A DNA stretch of 55,798 nt from UTCHB3 sp964431385 (lineage in GTDB: Bacteria > Bacteroidota > Ignavibacteria > Ignavibacteriales > Ignavibacteriaceae). The number at the start of each line of letters is the position of its first letter. Position 1 is the first letter of the stretch. The notes beneath the pieces were generated by a model. The model was not told where the DNA came from. It worked only from the letters and a program-made list of their open reading frames with translations, and searched no databases. Position numbers and translations under genes: made by a program. The stretch spans positions 1 through 55,798 of the forward strand of contig CAYSJM010000015.1 of NCBI GenBank assembly GCA_964431385.1. The letters run 5' to 3'. This document shows positions 9,206-18,090 of this stretch, one piece after another.

Positions 9206-10990
9206 TTAAAGTTTGGAATACATTCCTTCAACTTTTTCGAGAACGGCATAAAGCTCTTTTGGAACATGTCCCTCGAATGAGTCGAAGTATTTTCGAATGC
9301 TCTCCATCTCTTCGAGTCCGTCATCTTTATGGATTTCAAACAGTTTTGCAACTCTTTCTTCTGAAAGATCGAGTCCCTCAACATTTATTGTGCCGGGTTT
9401 TGGGAGGAAGCCTTTGGGGGTTTCAACTGCAATATCTGCACCGTCAACTCTGTTAAAAATCCACTCGAGAACCCGAATATTCTCACCGTATCCAGGCCAA
9501 ATAAACTTGCCGTTTTCATCTTTTCTGAACCAATTCACATAAAAGACTTTTGGAAGTTTTGTCTTGTCGGCTTTTTGTCCTGTCTCTATCCAATGTTTGA
9601 AGTAGTCGCCCATGTTGTAGCCGCAGAACGGAAGCATGGCAAACGGATCTCTTCTGATCTGACCAACAGCACCAACTGCGGCTGCAGTTGTTTCAGAAGA
9701 AACAGTTGAGCCAAGAAATGTTCCATGATCCCAGTCGAATGCTTCGGCTACAAGCGGAACAACTTTTGCTCTTCTTCCGCCAAACAGTATCGCAGAAATC
9801 GGAACACCGGCGGGATTTTCCCACTGTGGATCGATAACAGGGCACTGACCTGCAGGAGCTGTGAATCGTGAATTTGGATGTGAAGAAGGCTCACTCGATT
9901 CAGGTGTCCATTCTCTGTGTTTCCAATCGGTAAGTTTTGCCGGCTTTTCATCGGTCATGCCTTCCCACCAAACATCGCCGTCAGGTGTGAGAGCGACATT
10001 TGTAAAAATCGAATTTTTTGTAGCGGAGAGCAGTGCATTTGCATTTGTTTTATTTGATGTTCCCGGTGCTACACCAAAAAATCCATATTCAGGATTTACA
10101 GCATACAATCTTCCATCCGGTCCAAATTTCATCCATGCAATATCATCACCGACGCATTCTACTTTCCAACCGGGAAGTGAAGGGGTGAGCATTGCGAGAT
10201 TGGTTTTACCACAGGCACTTGGAAATGCGGCTGCCACATATTTTTTCTCGCCTTGTGGATTGGTAATTCCTACGATGAGCATGTGTTCGGCAAGCCATCC
10301 TTCATCTCTTGCCATCACGGATGCAATTCTAAGGGCAAAACATTTTTTACCAAGAAGTGCATTTCCGCCATAACCACTTCCAAATGACCAAATAGATCTT
10401 TCTTCAGGGAAGTGAACGATGTATTTAGTGGAGTTGCAAGGCCATGGAACATCTTTTTCTCCTTCTGCCAAAGGTTTTCCTACAGAGTGGAGGCATGGTA
10501 CAAATTCTCCATCGCCAAGCTGATCGAGAACTTTTTGTCCCATTCTCGTCATAATTTTCATATTGCAGACAACATAGGGAGAGTCAGTAAGTTCAATTCC
10601 GATATGAGCAATGTTGCTACCGAGGGGTCCCATGCTAAAAGGGATTACGAACATCGTTCTTCCCTTCATGCAACCATCGAACAAACCGGTTAAAATAGTC
10701 TTCATCTCAGCAGGAGCCATCCAATTATTGGTAGGTCCGGCGTCTTCCTTTTTCTCCGAACAAATAAAAGTTCTGTCTTCAACCCTTGCAACATCACTTG
10801 GATCTGACATGCAAATGTAACTATTGGGTCTTTTTTCGTCATTTAATCTCAGGAAAGTACCATTCTCAACGAGTGCTTTTGCCATCGCATCATATTCTGC
10901 CTCTGACCCATTACACCAATAAACACTATCAGGCTTGCAGAGTGCAGCCATTTCCTCAACCCATTTCAACAGCTTTTTGTTTGTCGTCAT
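9206..10990 (-). CDS. pckG: Phosphoenolpyruvate carboxykinase (GTP)
   Basis: This 594-residue cytosolic enzyme converts oxaloacetate + GTP to PEP + GDP + CO2, the entry to gluconeogenesis or an anaplerotic/fermentative step. It is full length for the GTP family (about 590-620). Visible signatures are the N-terminal W-C-N-G-S-E substrate region, SMGPLGS, the active-site P-loop-like segment FPSACGKTNLAML with the reactive Cys, the metal-site VECVGDDIAWM, and the guanine-pocket region ending NWFRKDENGKFIWPGYGEN. It stands alone with its own terminator, divergent from mlaE across 195 AT-rich bases in which I see no operator. Confidence 0.97.
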   Translation of the reverse strand: MTTNKKLLKWVEEMAALCKPDSVYWCNGSEAEYDAMAKALVENGTFLRLNDEKRPNSYICMSDPSDVARVEDRTFICSEKKEDAGPTNNWMAPAEMKTILTGLFDGCMKGRTMFVIPFSMGPLGSNIAHIGIELTDSPYVVCNMKIMTRMGQKVLDQLGDGEFVPCLHSVGKPLAEGEKDVPWPCNSTKYIVHFPEERSIWSFGSGYGGNALLGKKCFALRIASVMARDEGWLAEHMLIVGITNPQGEKKYVAAAFPSACGKTNLAMLTPSLPGWKVECVGDDIAWMKFGPDGRLYAVNPEYGFFGVAPGTSNKTNANALLSATKNSIFTNVALTPDGDVWWEGMTDEKPAKLTDWKHREWTPESSEPSSHPNSRFTAPAGQCPVIDPQWENPAGVPISAILFGGRRAKVVPLVAEAFDWDHGTFLGSTVSSETTAAAVGAVGQIRRDPFAMLPFCGYNMGDYFKHWIETGQKADKTKLPKVFYVNWFRKDENGKFIWPGYGENIRVLEWIFNRVDGADIAVETPKGFLPKPGTINVEGLDLSEERVAKLFEIHKDDGLEEMESIRKYFDSFEGHVPKELYAVLEKVEGMYSKL

Positions 10991-11185
10991 ATAAATGCCT
11001 CAAATTGTTTCATTATTTTATCGTTTATAGTTATTTTTACGCTCTATTTACGATAATTAATAAATATTAGTTAATCTTCCGCGTATGTTAGTTATTATTT
11101 TCTAACATTCAAAACTACAAATATTAATACATTTTTCAAAAACAGTATTGAATTGCACCATAATTCGGAACCATAGCAGACCCTG

Positions 11186-11956
11186 ATGAAACGACTGATT
11201 GAACTTTTGGGGAAGAAAACCTTGGATTTTGTCGCAGAAATTGGAGAAATCTCTCTCCTTCTGATGAGAATATTCTTTTTCTTGCCAAAAGTTGTGAAGA
11301 ACAGAAAGCAGGTACTTTTTCAGATGGAACACATTGGTGTGGGTTCCCTGCCGTTGGTGCTTATTATTGCCGTATTTACAGGTGCCGTCGCCGCCTGGCA
11401 AGCCGCATATCAGTTAAAAGGAATTGCACCCGTCTCTTTTTTGGGAGCCGCCACAAGCAGAGCAATAATAACTGAATTGGGACCTGTCCTAACGGGAATT
11501 GTAATTGCCGGAAGAGTTGGTGCCTCAATCGCTGCCGAAATTGGCACCATGAAAGTTACTGAACAAATCGATGCCCTCGAGAGCATGGCTATTAATCCGA
11601 TACGATTTCTCGCAATGCCACGGTTTCTTGCATCAATTATAATGCTCCCCATTTTAGCACTGTTTGCTTCATTTATTGCCGTTTTGGGGGCTTTTCTTGT
11701 ATCAAACTACTTCCTCGGTGTTTCAGAGGCAGTATTTTTTCAATCCGTAAAACAATATTTTCAACTCTACGACCTCTTCACCGGCTTACTAAAAACCGTC
11801 TTCTTTGGAGCTGTCACCGCCCTCATCGGAGTACATAACGGGTTACGCACCTCCGGTGGTGCCGAAGGCGTCGGTAACGCCACAATTCGCTCTTTTGTCC
11901 TCTCCGCCGCACTCATCCTCATCCTCGATTATGTCCTTTGGATGCTCCTGTTTTAA
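11186..11956 (+). CDS. mlaE: MlaE/YrbE-type ABC lipid transporter permease
   Basis: This 256-residue protein belongs to the MlaE permease family: an amphipathic N-terminal helix, then about five membrane segments. The conserved core is GAVAAWQAAYQL, ELGPVLTGIVIAGRVGASIAAEIGTMKVTEQIDALE and GVHNGLRTSGGAEGVG. Such permeases work with an ATPase (MlaF) and an MCE substrate-binding protein (MlaD) to move phospholipids between membranes. Neither partner is next to it: the following gene converges 4 bases away, so this permease is orphaned at this locus. The ATG at 11186 fits the family N-terminus. Confidence 0.92.
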   Translation: MKRLIELLGKKTLDFVAEIGEISLLLMRIFFFLPKVVKNRKQVLFQMEHIGVGSLPLVLIIAVFTGAVAAWQAAYQLKGIAPVSFLGAATSRAIITELGPVLTGIVIAGRVGASIAAEIGTMKVTEQIDALESMAINPIRFLAMPRFLASIIMLPILALFASFIAVLGAFLVSNYFLGVSEAVFFQSVKQYFQLYDLFTGLLKTVFFGAVTALIGVHNGLRTSGGAEGVGNATIRSFVLSAALILILDYVLWMLLF

Positions 11957-11960
11957 TGCA

Positions 11961-13148
11961 TTATTGGATTAAATAAAGTTTTTGTTGCCTTTCGCTTAGC
12001 CAGTCGATTCCGGAGTCGGTTACGACTACTTCTTCTTCGATGGTTACAATGCCGTGATTTTCTACATAAAGTCGGGGTTCGATGGTGAATACCTGATTTT
12101 TCTCGAGGGGAATGAATGGGAGGTTTCCATATTTCTCCCACGCAGGGAAGAGACCCGGACCCGCATCATGAGCCACTCTGCCAACCTGATGTCCGAGACC
12201 GTGGGGATATTCATCAAATCCGTTTGAGGTGATGTGACCTCGAGCGGCAGCATCAACTTCGACGCCTGTGACTCCCGGTTTAAGGGTTTCTGATGCTTTG
12301 GTGATTGAAGTTTTGAGAACATCAAATCCTTTTTTTACTGCTTCGGGTGCATCGGTTTCGCCGTCACGAAGGATGTACCAAGTGCGTTGAAGATCAGAAC
12401 AGTAACCGTTGTAGTTTATCCCAAAGTCGATGTTGATAAGGTGTCCACCTTCCACTTTGCGGTCAGTTGGTCCGGCGTGTGCCCCGGCGGTATCAGGCCC
12501 GGTGAAGACTGCAGGACAACTGTCAGCTTCCCACGCTACCTGGTAACCTCTGTCGTTGGCTCTCGAGGTCATGAACGCCGCAATTTCTTTTTCGGTTCTT
12601 CCTTTGGTTATAAACTTTCCTGTTTCATCGAAGATTTCAAGTGTGATCCTGACTGCTTCTCTCATTATTTTGAGCTCTTTTTCCGATTTTCTTCCCCTAA
12701 GTGAAGAAACAATGTCTTCTGAGGATATCAGTCTGTCACCGTAAGGTGTACCCGCAAAATGATCGAGTAAAACTTGATAAAGACCAAAAGTCAGTCCATC
12801 TGCAAGATTCATGCTTTTTGAAAAATTTACAGCAATTTTCTTTGGATCTACCGATTTCACAAACTCAAGCAACGGCTCCCTGATCGATTTTACATATCCG
12901 GTTATGTCATCAAACGACCCCATATCTTTCAGATTTTGGATATCGAGCGAGCCGAGTATGGCTTTCCTGTGCCCCTGTTTGGTCAGAATAAACGCCGATT
13001 GCCATGTCACATTTACGCCGGCTATCGTATCAAGAACAGGATCGTGAATTGACGCACTTTCGCGAACGAAGGTGAGCCACATATCGATATCTTTTTCTTT
13101 AAGAATATCGATTGCCTGATACTGTTTTTCTAAAATTATATCTTTCAT
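11961..13148 (-). CDS. M24 family Xaa-Pro aminopeptidase / creatinase-fold peptidase
   Basis: This is a 395-residue pita-bread metallopeptidase. The N-terminal creatinase-like domain (about 1-160) is followed by the catalytic domain with all five metal ligands: Asp in INIDFGINYNG, Asp in YCSDLQRTW, His in HGLGHQVGR, Glu in FTIEPRLY and Glu in TIEEEVVVT. It probably removes N-terminal residues before proline or cleaves X-Pro dipeptides. Prolidase versus aminopeptidase P is not resolved by eye. It overlaps no neighbour but ends 4 bases from the mlaE stop, tail to tail. Confidence 0.9.
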   Translation of the reverse strand: MKDIILEKQYQAIDILKEKDIDMWLTFVRESASIHDPVLDTIAGVNVTWQSAFILTKQGHRKAILGSLDIQNLKDMGSFDDITGYVKSIREPLLEFVKSVDPKKIAVNFSKSMNLADGLTFGLYQVLLDHFAGTPYGDRLISSEDIVSSLRGRKSEKELKIMREAVRITLEIFDETGKFITKGRTEKEIAAFMTSRANDRGYQVAWEADSCPAVFTGPDTAGAHAGPTDRKVEGGHLINIDFGINYNGYCSDLQRTWYILRDGETDAPEAVKKGFDVLKTSITKASETLKPGVTGVEVDAAARGHITSNGFDEYPHGLGHQVGRVAHDAGPGLFPAWEKYGNLPFIPLEKNQVFTIEPRLYVENHGIVTIEEEVVVTDSGIDWLSERQQKLYLIQ

Positions 13149-13206
13149 ATCTTTTGTCTCCGGTTATATTCGTAAGAGATGCTCCAACCGGGCACCTCGA
13201 AATCTT

Positions 13207-14160
13207 CTAATTATCGTAATATTTTTCGTATGCTTCTATTATATCTTTTACAAGACGATGTCTTACAACATCTGCCTTTTCAAAGAATGAAAATCCTACC
13301 CCCTCGATTCCGCTCAGTATCTCTTGTGCTTTTACGAGACCACTTACAGTCTTTGTCGGAAGATCTATCTGGGTTATATCACCGGTAATGATCGCTTTCG
13401 ACTCTGTACCGAGGCGGGTAAGAAACATTTTCATCTGCACATCTGTGGTATTTTGGGCTTCGTCAAGTATTACAAACGCTTTATTCAAAGTTCTACCGCG
13501 CATATAAGCGAGTGGAATTATCTCTATGATCCCCTTTTCAAGATATGCTTTTACTCTCTCAGCAGGTAGCATATCCTCCAAAGCATCGTAAAGCGGACGC
13601 AGATAAGGGTCAATTTTTTCTCTAAGATCTCCGGGAAGATAACCAAGTTTTTCGCCCGCTTCAACCGCAGGACGGGTTAAAATTATTTTTTTTACGAGAT
13701 TCTTTTTTAGTGCTGCGACCGCGAGAGCCACTGCCATGTAAGTTTTACCCGTACCGGCTGGTCCGATAGCAAAACAGATATCGTTTGTCATTGCAGTCTT
13801 AAGGTAAACAAGCTGACCGGGAGTGCGTGCCTTGATAACATCATCCTTTGTGTAGAGGATGATCTTGTCAAAGTCTTCATCACCTTTCGCCTGCTTCCCG
13901 TTTTTTGTAAGCTCCAAAATCAGTTTTACATCCTGTTCTTTAAGTCTGCCGGAAGTGTTGATAGCATAAATCATCTCTTTGATAATTTTTTCTATTTTTT
14001 CAACTTCACTCTGACTTCCTTTTAGAATTAACTGATCGCCTCGAACTATTATAGCAGAGTGGAAATATTCTTCGAGAATCTCGAGGTGGATATCATTTGG
14101 TCCCAGAAGTTTTTGTACATCCACACCTTCCAGGGAGAGTTTTTTTTCAAATTCTGACAT
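13207..14160 (-). CDS. phoH: PhoH family ATPase
   Basis: This 317-residue protein has an N-terminal KH-like segment (about 25-70: HLEILEEYFHSAIIVRGDQL) and a PhoH P-loop NTPase domain. Walker A is GPAGTGKT at residues 133-140, Walker B is VILDEAQN, and LTRPAVEAGEKLGYLPGDL is highly typical. PhoH/YbeZ proteins are linked to RNA metabolism and ribosome maturation together with YbeY; no ybeY is adjacent here. It starts at the ATG at 14160 (MSEFEKKLS). A terminator separates it from the LysM gene upstream. Confidence 0.93.
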   Translation of the reverse strand: MSEFEKKLSLEGVDVQKLLGPNDIHLEILEEYFHSAIIVRGDQLILKGSQSEVEKIEKIIKEMIYAINTSGRLKEQDVKLILELTKNGKQAKGDEDFDKIILYTKDDVIKARTPGQLVYLKTAMTNDICFAIGPAGTGKTYMAVALAVAALKKNLVKKIILTRPAVEAGEKLGYLPGDLREKIDPYLRPLYDALEDMLPAERVKAYLEKGIIEIIPLAYMRGRTLNKAFVILDEAQNTTDVQMKMFLTRLGTESKAIITGDITQIDLPTKTVSGLVKAQEILSGIEGVGFSFFEKADVVRHRLVKDIIEAYEKYYDN

Positions 14161-14186
14161 GGATTCCTGTATTAAGTTTAAAATAT

Positions 14187-14223
14187 AAAAAGCCCTTAAT
14201 GCCTGAGCATCAAGGGCTTTTTT
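14187..14223 (-). terminator. Rho-independent terminator after the LysM gene
   Basis: A long hairpin pairs AAAAAGCCCTTAATGC (from 14187) with GCATCAAGGGCTTTTTT (to 14223) around a 4-nt loop, with one mismatch. On the minus strand the stem ends in a T-run, so it closes the lipoprotein-LysM transcript before phoH. Confidence 0.82.
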
Positions 14224-14266
14224 AGAATAATCGTCACAAAATAAGAATTAAGCGACAAAGCGACGA

Positions 14267-14959
14267 CTAAGGAGCCGGTTTGTAGTTTCTTCCCATTTTG
14301 GAAACTGTATTGATCTCATCAGCAGTAAGGTTCGGAATGGTATAAACCTGATTTGGGAAAATCAAGTCAGGGTTGTTTCCGATAACTTCCTGATTGGCTC
14401 TCCAAATTGCAGGCCAGGCAGCACCTTTACCGTAGTATTCGCCTTTTGAAGCGATGCACCACAGGCAGTCACCTTTTACAACTGTATATTTCTTCACATC
14501 CGGGACCACGATAACATCGAGATCTTTTTTCCATTTAGCCATTAAGTCAGGCAAATAGACATGCAGAGTGTTATAGAACTCAGGAAGAGCTGAGAGTTTA
14601 TTTGACTGGAGTTCTTTAAGTTCAGCTTCTCTTGCTGAATATGGCTCTTGTCTTTTCTCAATTTTGCTCTTGAGTTCGTTAACTTTCATTGCGAAAACCG
14701 ATACATCACCAGCGTTGGAGCCGAGTGATTTGTAAAGGTCGTCCATACAATCTTCGTAGCTCTGGATACCATCAAGTTGTTTTTGAACATTGGCGACATC
14801 TTTATTGAGCTGATCTACGGTTGAGCTGAGATTCATTTCAACTGCTTTTAATGAATCCATCTTGGCTTTGTATTGATCGCAGCTAAGATCTCTCTGGGCA
14901 AAAAGTGATCCTGAGAGAAGCACTAAAGCGAAAGCAGCAATTTTCATCGAAAATTTCAT
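14267..14959 (-). CDS. Secreted coiled-coil protein with C-terminal LysM domain
   Basis: This 230-residue protein has a signal peptide (residues 1-21, ending GSLFAQ), a central coiled coil (about 28-115) and a LysM domain near the C-terminus (about 157-215). The LysM starts KYTVVKGDCLWCIAS and ends NQVYTIP. LysM binds peptidoglycan GlcNAc chains, so this is probably a periplasmic or outer-membrane linker to the cell wall. An AGGAG Shine-Dalgarno precedes the ATG at 14959. It lies 15 bases downstream of the Lpp-like lipoprotein gene and shares its transcript, suggesting a joint envelope role. Confidence 0.88.
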   Translation of the reverse strand: MKFSMKIAAFALVLLSGSLFAQRDLSCDQYKAKMDSLKAVEMNLSSTVDQLNKDVANVQKQLDGIQSYEDCMDDLYKSLGSNAGDVSVFAMKVNELKSKIEKRQEPYSAREAELKELQSNKLSALPEFYNTLHVYLPDLMAKWKKDLDVIVVPDVKKYTVVKGDCLWCIASKGEYYGKGAAWPAIWRANQEVIGNNPDLIFPNQVYTIPNLTADEINTVSKMGRNYKPAP

Positions 14960-14974
14960 TCTTTTTCTCTCCTG

Positions 14975-15232
14975 TTACTTTTTGATTTTGTTTAAATTTT
15001 GGTTAACTGTATTCTTCAGCTGATTGCATTCTTCAAGCTTTTTCTGCTTGGCTGCGATCTGTTTGTTAATGTCAGCTTTTTTACTATTCAATTGTGAAAT
15101 AGTGGATTGCTTTTGATTAACAGAGTTCTGAAGAGCATCTAAAGCTGCGTATTCCTGGTCGCTTACACTGCAGCAACCGGCAAAGAATACTGTCGATAAA
15201 CCGACTATAGCTAACATTTTACTTAGCTTCAT
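14975..15232 (-). CDS. Small Lpp-like coiled-coil lipoprotein
   Basis: This 85-residue protein has a signal peptide and lipobox FFAGC, giving a lipidated Cys at residue 20. The rest (about 25-82) is one continuous coiled coil with Q/K/L heptads (QKQSTISQLNSKKADINKQ), ending in a double lysine (NKIKK). Length, coiled coil and terminal Lys resemble Braun's lipoprotein (Lpp), which is attached to peptidoglycan through its last Lys. Sequence homology is not evident, so this is an analogy. A strong Shine-Dalgarno (AAAGGAGAG) precedes the ATG at 15232. The LysM gene follows directly. Confidence 0.85.
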   Translation of the reverse strand: MKLSKMLAIVGLSTVFFAGCCSVSDQEYAALDALQNSVNQKQSTISQLNSKKADINKQIAAKQKKLEECNQLKNTVNQNLNKIKK

Positions 15233-15353
15233 AGGCTTCTCTCCTTTTGTTTGAGTTGATTGTTATTTGTTGAAAAATCAAATATAGCAAAGGTACGAAA
15301 AAATTACACTTTGAACAATAAAAATAGTAAATTAAACGGAATAACAGCTAATC

Positions 15354-16043
15354 TTAATCGGAATTTAATATTCCAAGATTAGAAAAACTGACAAATTTAG
15401 TTCCGGCTACGATGATATGGTCGAGAAGTTTAATATCGAAGAGGATGCACGCCTCTTTTATTCGTTTTGTTATTCTTCTGTCTTCCACACTTACATCCGG
15501 GGAACCGCTCGGGTGGTTATGACTTATTATAATCGATTTTGCGTTATGATCGAGGCATCGTTTAATGATTTCTCTTATATCAACGAGACTAAAATCAAGA
15601 GTCCCTTTGAATAATTCCTCAATTTTGATAACTTTACCGCTCGTTGAAATGAACGCCACCATAAACTTTTCGACGGGTTCATTTTTAAGATATCTGATAA
15701 AATGCTCTGCTATAAGATCAGGACTTGTAATTTTACCACTGACATAATCTTTTTCTGTGGTCTGTACTCTTTTAGCGATTTCAAAAATGGCAGAAAGTGT
15801 AATCGCTTTATCATTTCCAATTCCTGAAAAGTTATTTTTTAAGTAACCGGCGGATTTAGATGAAAGTTCATTTAATCCCCCCGAAGCTTCAATTATTTCA
15901 CGCGAAAGTTGAAGTACGGTTTTCCCCCTGGTGCCTGTTCTAAGGATTATTGCGAGCAACTCCGAATCTGATAGAGCCGCAATTCCTTTGCTTTTTGCTT
16001 TCTCTCGGGGTTGTTCATCCTTTGGATGATCTTTAATCGACAT
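15354..16043 (-). CDS. radC: RadC family protein (JAB/MPN metalloprotease fold)
   Basis: This is a 229-residue protein of the RadC/UPF0758 family. An N-terminal helix-hairpin-helix segment (about 20-90; GSGNDKA-like turn FSGIGNDKAI) precedes the JAB domain with the metal motif HNHPSGSPDVSVED (H-x-H-x10-D). The old 'DNA repair' name is not well supported for the family, and the biochemical role is uncertain. It starts 9 bases after the stop of the periplasmic binding protein gene, as last gene of the guaA run. Confidence 0.92.
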   Translation of the reverse strand: MSIKDHPKDEQPREKAKSKGIAALSDSELLAIILRTGTRGKTVLQLSREIIEASGGLNELSSKSAGYLKNNFSGIGNDKAITLSAIFEIAKRVQTTEKDYVSGKITSPDLIAEHFIRYLKNEPVEKFMVAFISTSGKVIKIEELFKGTLDFSLVDIREIIKRCLDHNAKSIIISHNHPSGSPDVSVEDRRITKRIKEACILFDIKLLDHIIVAGTKFVSFSNLGILNSD

Positions 16044-16052
16044 CTTAACCGG

Positions 16053-17201
16053 TCAAATCTTTAGTTTAAGGAAAAGGCTAAATTTTCCAAAGTTATATTG
16101 CAAAATATTCAGTGAAAGATTGGTTCTTTTTGCATCTAAAACCACTTTCCCTTTAATTCCATCATAGTCAATACCTGTTTGCACCTCATTCAAGAACGCC
16201 TGATGCGAAAAATTATTTTTAACGAGAAATTTCAAAAACATTGAAGTGGCATCAAAGCCATAAAGTGCATTTCTGTCGAAGAGATATCCCGTCAGATCAT
16301 AAAACTCCTGATTCATTTTTTGGTAATCAGGTTGGGTCATGTCGAGAAAATAGTCTGAATCGATAAACATTGCTGACAAAAACGGAGCGGGGTCGCTAAA
16401 AACATCACTCAATAACCAGTCTTGATTACCATATACATTTTTAGCAAATGCAAGGTCCCTCATTCTCTCGTTAAGAAGTGTGGCATTTTTTACATCACTT
16501 ACAGGAAAATAAATCCCCTCTATTTTAGAATCTGCTTTCTGAATCTCATCAATTATGGATTCAAAGCGGGTATCTTTCATATTATAAGTGAGTGAAAGTG
16601 TCACCTTGCCACCAAGTCTCTCAAACTCTCCTTTAAAACTCTCTGCAAGCTGAGCTGAGTAGCCTTCTTTTAGATATACTATGCCGATCTTTGAAAGACC
16701 GTGGAAATTACGGGCAAAACTCGCCATAATTTTTCCGCGGGTGGTGAAAGTAGGGTTTGCCTGAATAACCAGATCTGAAAGTTGAGGTAAAGCTTCATCA
16801 GTTGCAGTTGGCGAGATAATCGGCAGCCCCATATCAGAAAAAACTGAAATTACATCCCGCGAATCTTTTGAAGATGTGGAACCAATAATTCCACAAAGAT
16901 TTTTATATCCCGGTATCTCCTTTTTTAAGGAAGCAATTTCACTACTGTCGCTGTGAGTGTCGCGGATTATCAATCCAATTTTAACAGTACTCTCTTTATT
17001 AAATAGATGAACCGCATACTTTATTCCTTCGAGAACCTGGTATGATCTTCTCTCTAAAAAAGGTTTTCCTTTGTCTGTAAGCGGCAGAAGAACAGCGATA
17101 TTATATGTTTTCTCCCCGGGGGCAGGATCAGCCTGAGCCGGAGTAACTACACTTCCTAATATAAGAATCAATAAAAGTTTAGATATCCTTGACCAGATCA
17201 T
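16053..17201 (-). CDS. Periplasmic ligand-binding protein (Peripla_BP_6 / LivJ- or LpoA-like)
   Basis: This 382-residue protein has a signal peptide (residues 1-24, ending PAQA). It then shows the type I periplasmic binding fold of branched-chain amino acid receptors: YNIAVLLPLTDKG, GIIGSTSSKDSRDV, GLPIISPTATDEALPQ and the second-lobe start KIGIVYLKEGYSAQ. No ABC permease or ATPase gene is nearby. It overlaps the upstream TPR gene by 23 bases, so the two are translationally coupled. A TPR partner plus this fold recalls LpoA-type activators of penicillin-binding proteins, but that link is inference. Ligand unknown. Confidence 0.82.
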   Translation of the reverse strand: MIWSRISKLLLILILGSVVTPAQADPAPGEKTYNIAVLLPLTDKGKPFLERRSYQVLEGIKYAVHLFNKESTVKIGLIIRDTHSDSSEIASLKKEIPGYKNLCGIIGSTSSKDSRDVISVFSDMGLPIISPTATDEALPQLSDLVIQANPTFTTRGKIMASFARNFHGLSKIGIVYLKEGYSAQLAESFKGEFERLGGKVTLSLTYNMKDTRFESIIDEIQKADSKIEGIYFPVSDVKNATLLNERMRDLAFAKNVYGNQDWLLSDVFSDPAPFLSAMFIDSDYFLDMTQPDYQKMNQEFYDLTGYLFDRNALYGFDATSMFLKFLVKNNFSHQAFLNEVQTGIDYDGIKGKVVLDAKRTNLSLNILQYNFGKFSLFLKLKI

Positions 17202-18090
17202 TGTCCCTTCTTTCCGTAAGTTCTTTTAGAACATCTTTGGCTTGTTGGTAGTTCGGATTCAATTTTAATGCCGTTTCAAGATAAACTGATGCATCTCTGT
17301 ATTTATTTTTCATCAAAAACACCTTTGCAAAATAGGTATATATCTTTGGAGATGGCTCACCTTGTTCAATGTATTTATTACAAAGAGCTTCTATTCTATT
17401 AAATTCACCATTTTTTTCATAGATTTCAACTGCAAGTTCAAATATTTGACGATTCTCTGTTCCCAACTCAATAGCAACTGAAATTTGAGTTGAAGCATGA
17501 GCATACATCCCAATCGAAAAATAATAAACTGCCTGGTAAAAATAGACTTCCGGATTTGTTGGTGCAAGTTTGGTCGCTTCTTCAAGATACGGCAGAGCCA
17601 CATGCTTCTGATTTAACTCCAAATGGCACCTCGCAATATAAAGATAAGATTCACCAAGAAATGATGAGTTTTTCTCAAAATTTACAAAACTTACAAGATG
17701 TGTAGCCGCATCCTTAAAATTTCCGGTATGGAAGAATGCAAGCCCAAGAATAAAAAAAGCTATCGGTTCCGATTCAATATCAACACCATTTAATACAGCA
17801 ATCGATTCTTCCCACTTCTGATATTTAAAGTAGAAGTGACCTGTAAAAAGCTTCACTTCCAGCTCATCAGGAAGATGTTCAATCAATTCTTCCATCACAC
17901 CGAGAACGGAGTCCATTTTCCCCATATTCTCATAAATTTCTATCAGTCTGAACCATGCAGTGGTATCATCGGGGAAATCGTCTATAATTGCCTGATAAAG
18001 CTGGATGGCGTGGAGGATTTTGCCCCCGCCTTCAAATTCTTGTGCCCTCTTTAAACGATGGGTAAGCTCAAATTGTTTTTCGTTTTTCAT
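17179..18090 (-). CDS. Tetratricopeptide repeat protein
   Basis: This protein of about 303 residues is built of seven or eight TPRs from end to end (for example AWFRLIEIYENMGKMDSVLGVM, SYLYIARCHLELNQKH). There is no signal peptide, so it is probably cytoplasmic. The frame opens at a GTG at 18096, but the ATG at 18090 overlaps the guaA stop as ATGA, a standard coupling signal, so I use it. Its 3' end overlaps the periplasmic binding protein gene. Function is likely scaffolding; partners unknown. Confidence 0.85.
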   Translation of the reverse strand: MKNEKQFELTHRLKRAQEFEGGGKILHAIQLYQAIIDDFPDDTTAWFRLIEIYENMGKMDSVLGVMEELIEHLPDELEVKLFTGHFYFKYQKWEESIAVLNGVDIESEPIAFFILGLAFFHTGNFKDAATHLVSFVNFEKNSSFLGESYLYIARCHLELNQKHVALPYLEEATKLAPTNPEVYFYQAVYYFSIGMYAHASTQISVAIELGTENRQIFELAVEIYEKNGEFNRIEALCNKYIEQGEPSPKIYTYFAKVFLMKNKYRDASVYLETALKLNPNYQQAKDVLKELTERRDNDLVKDI

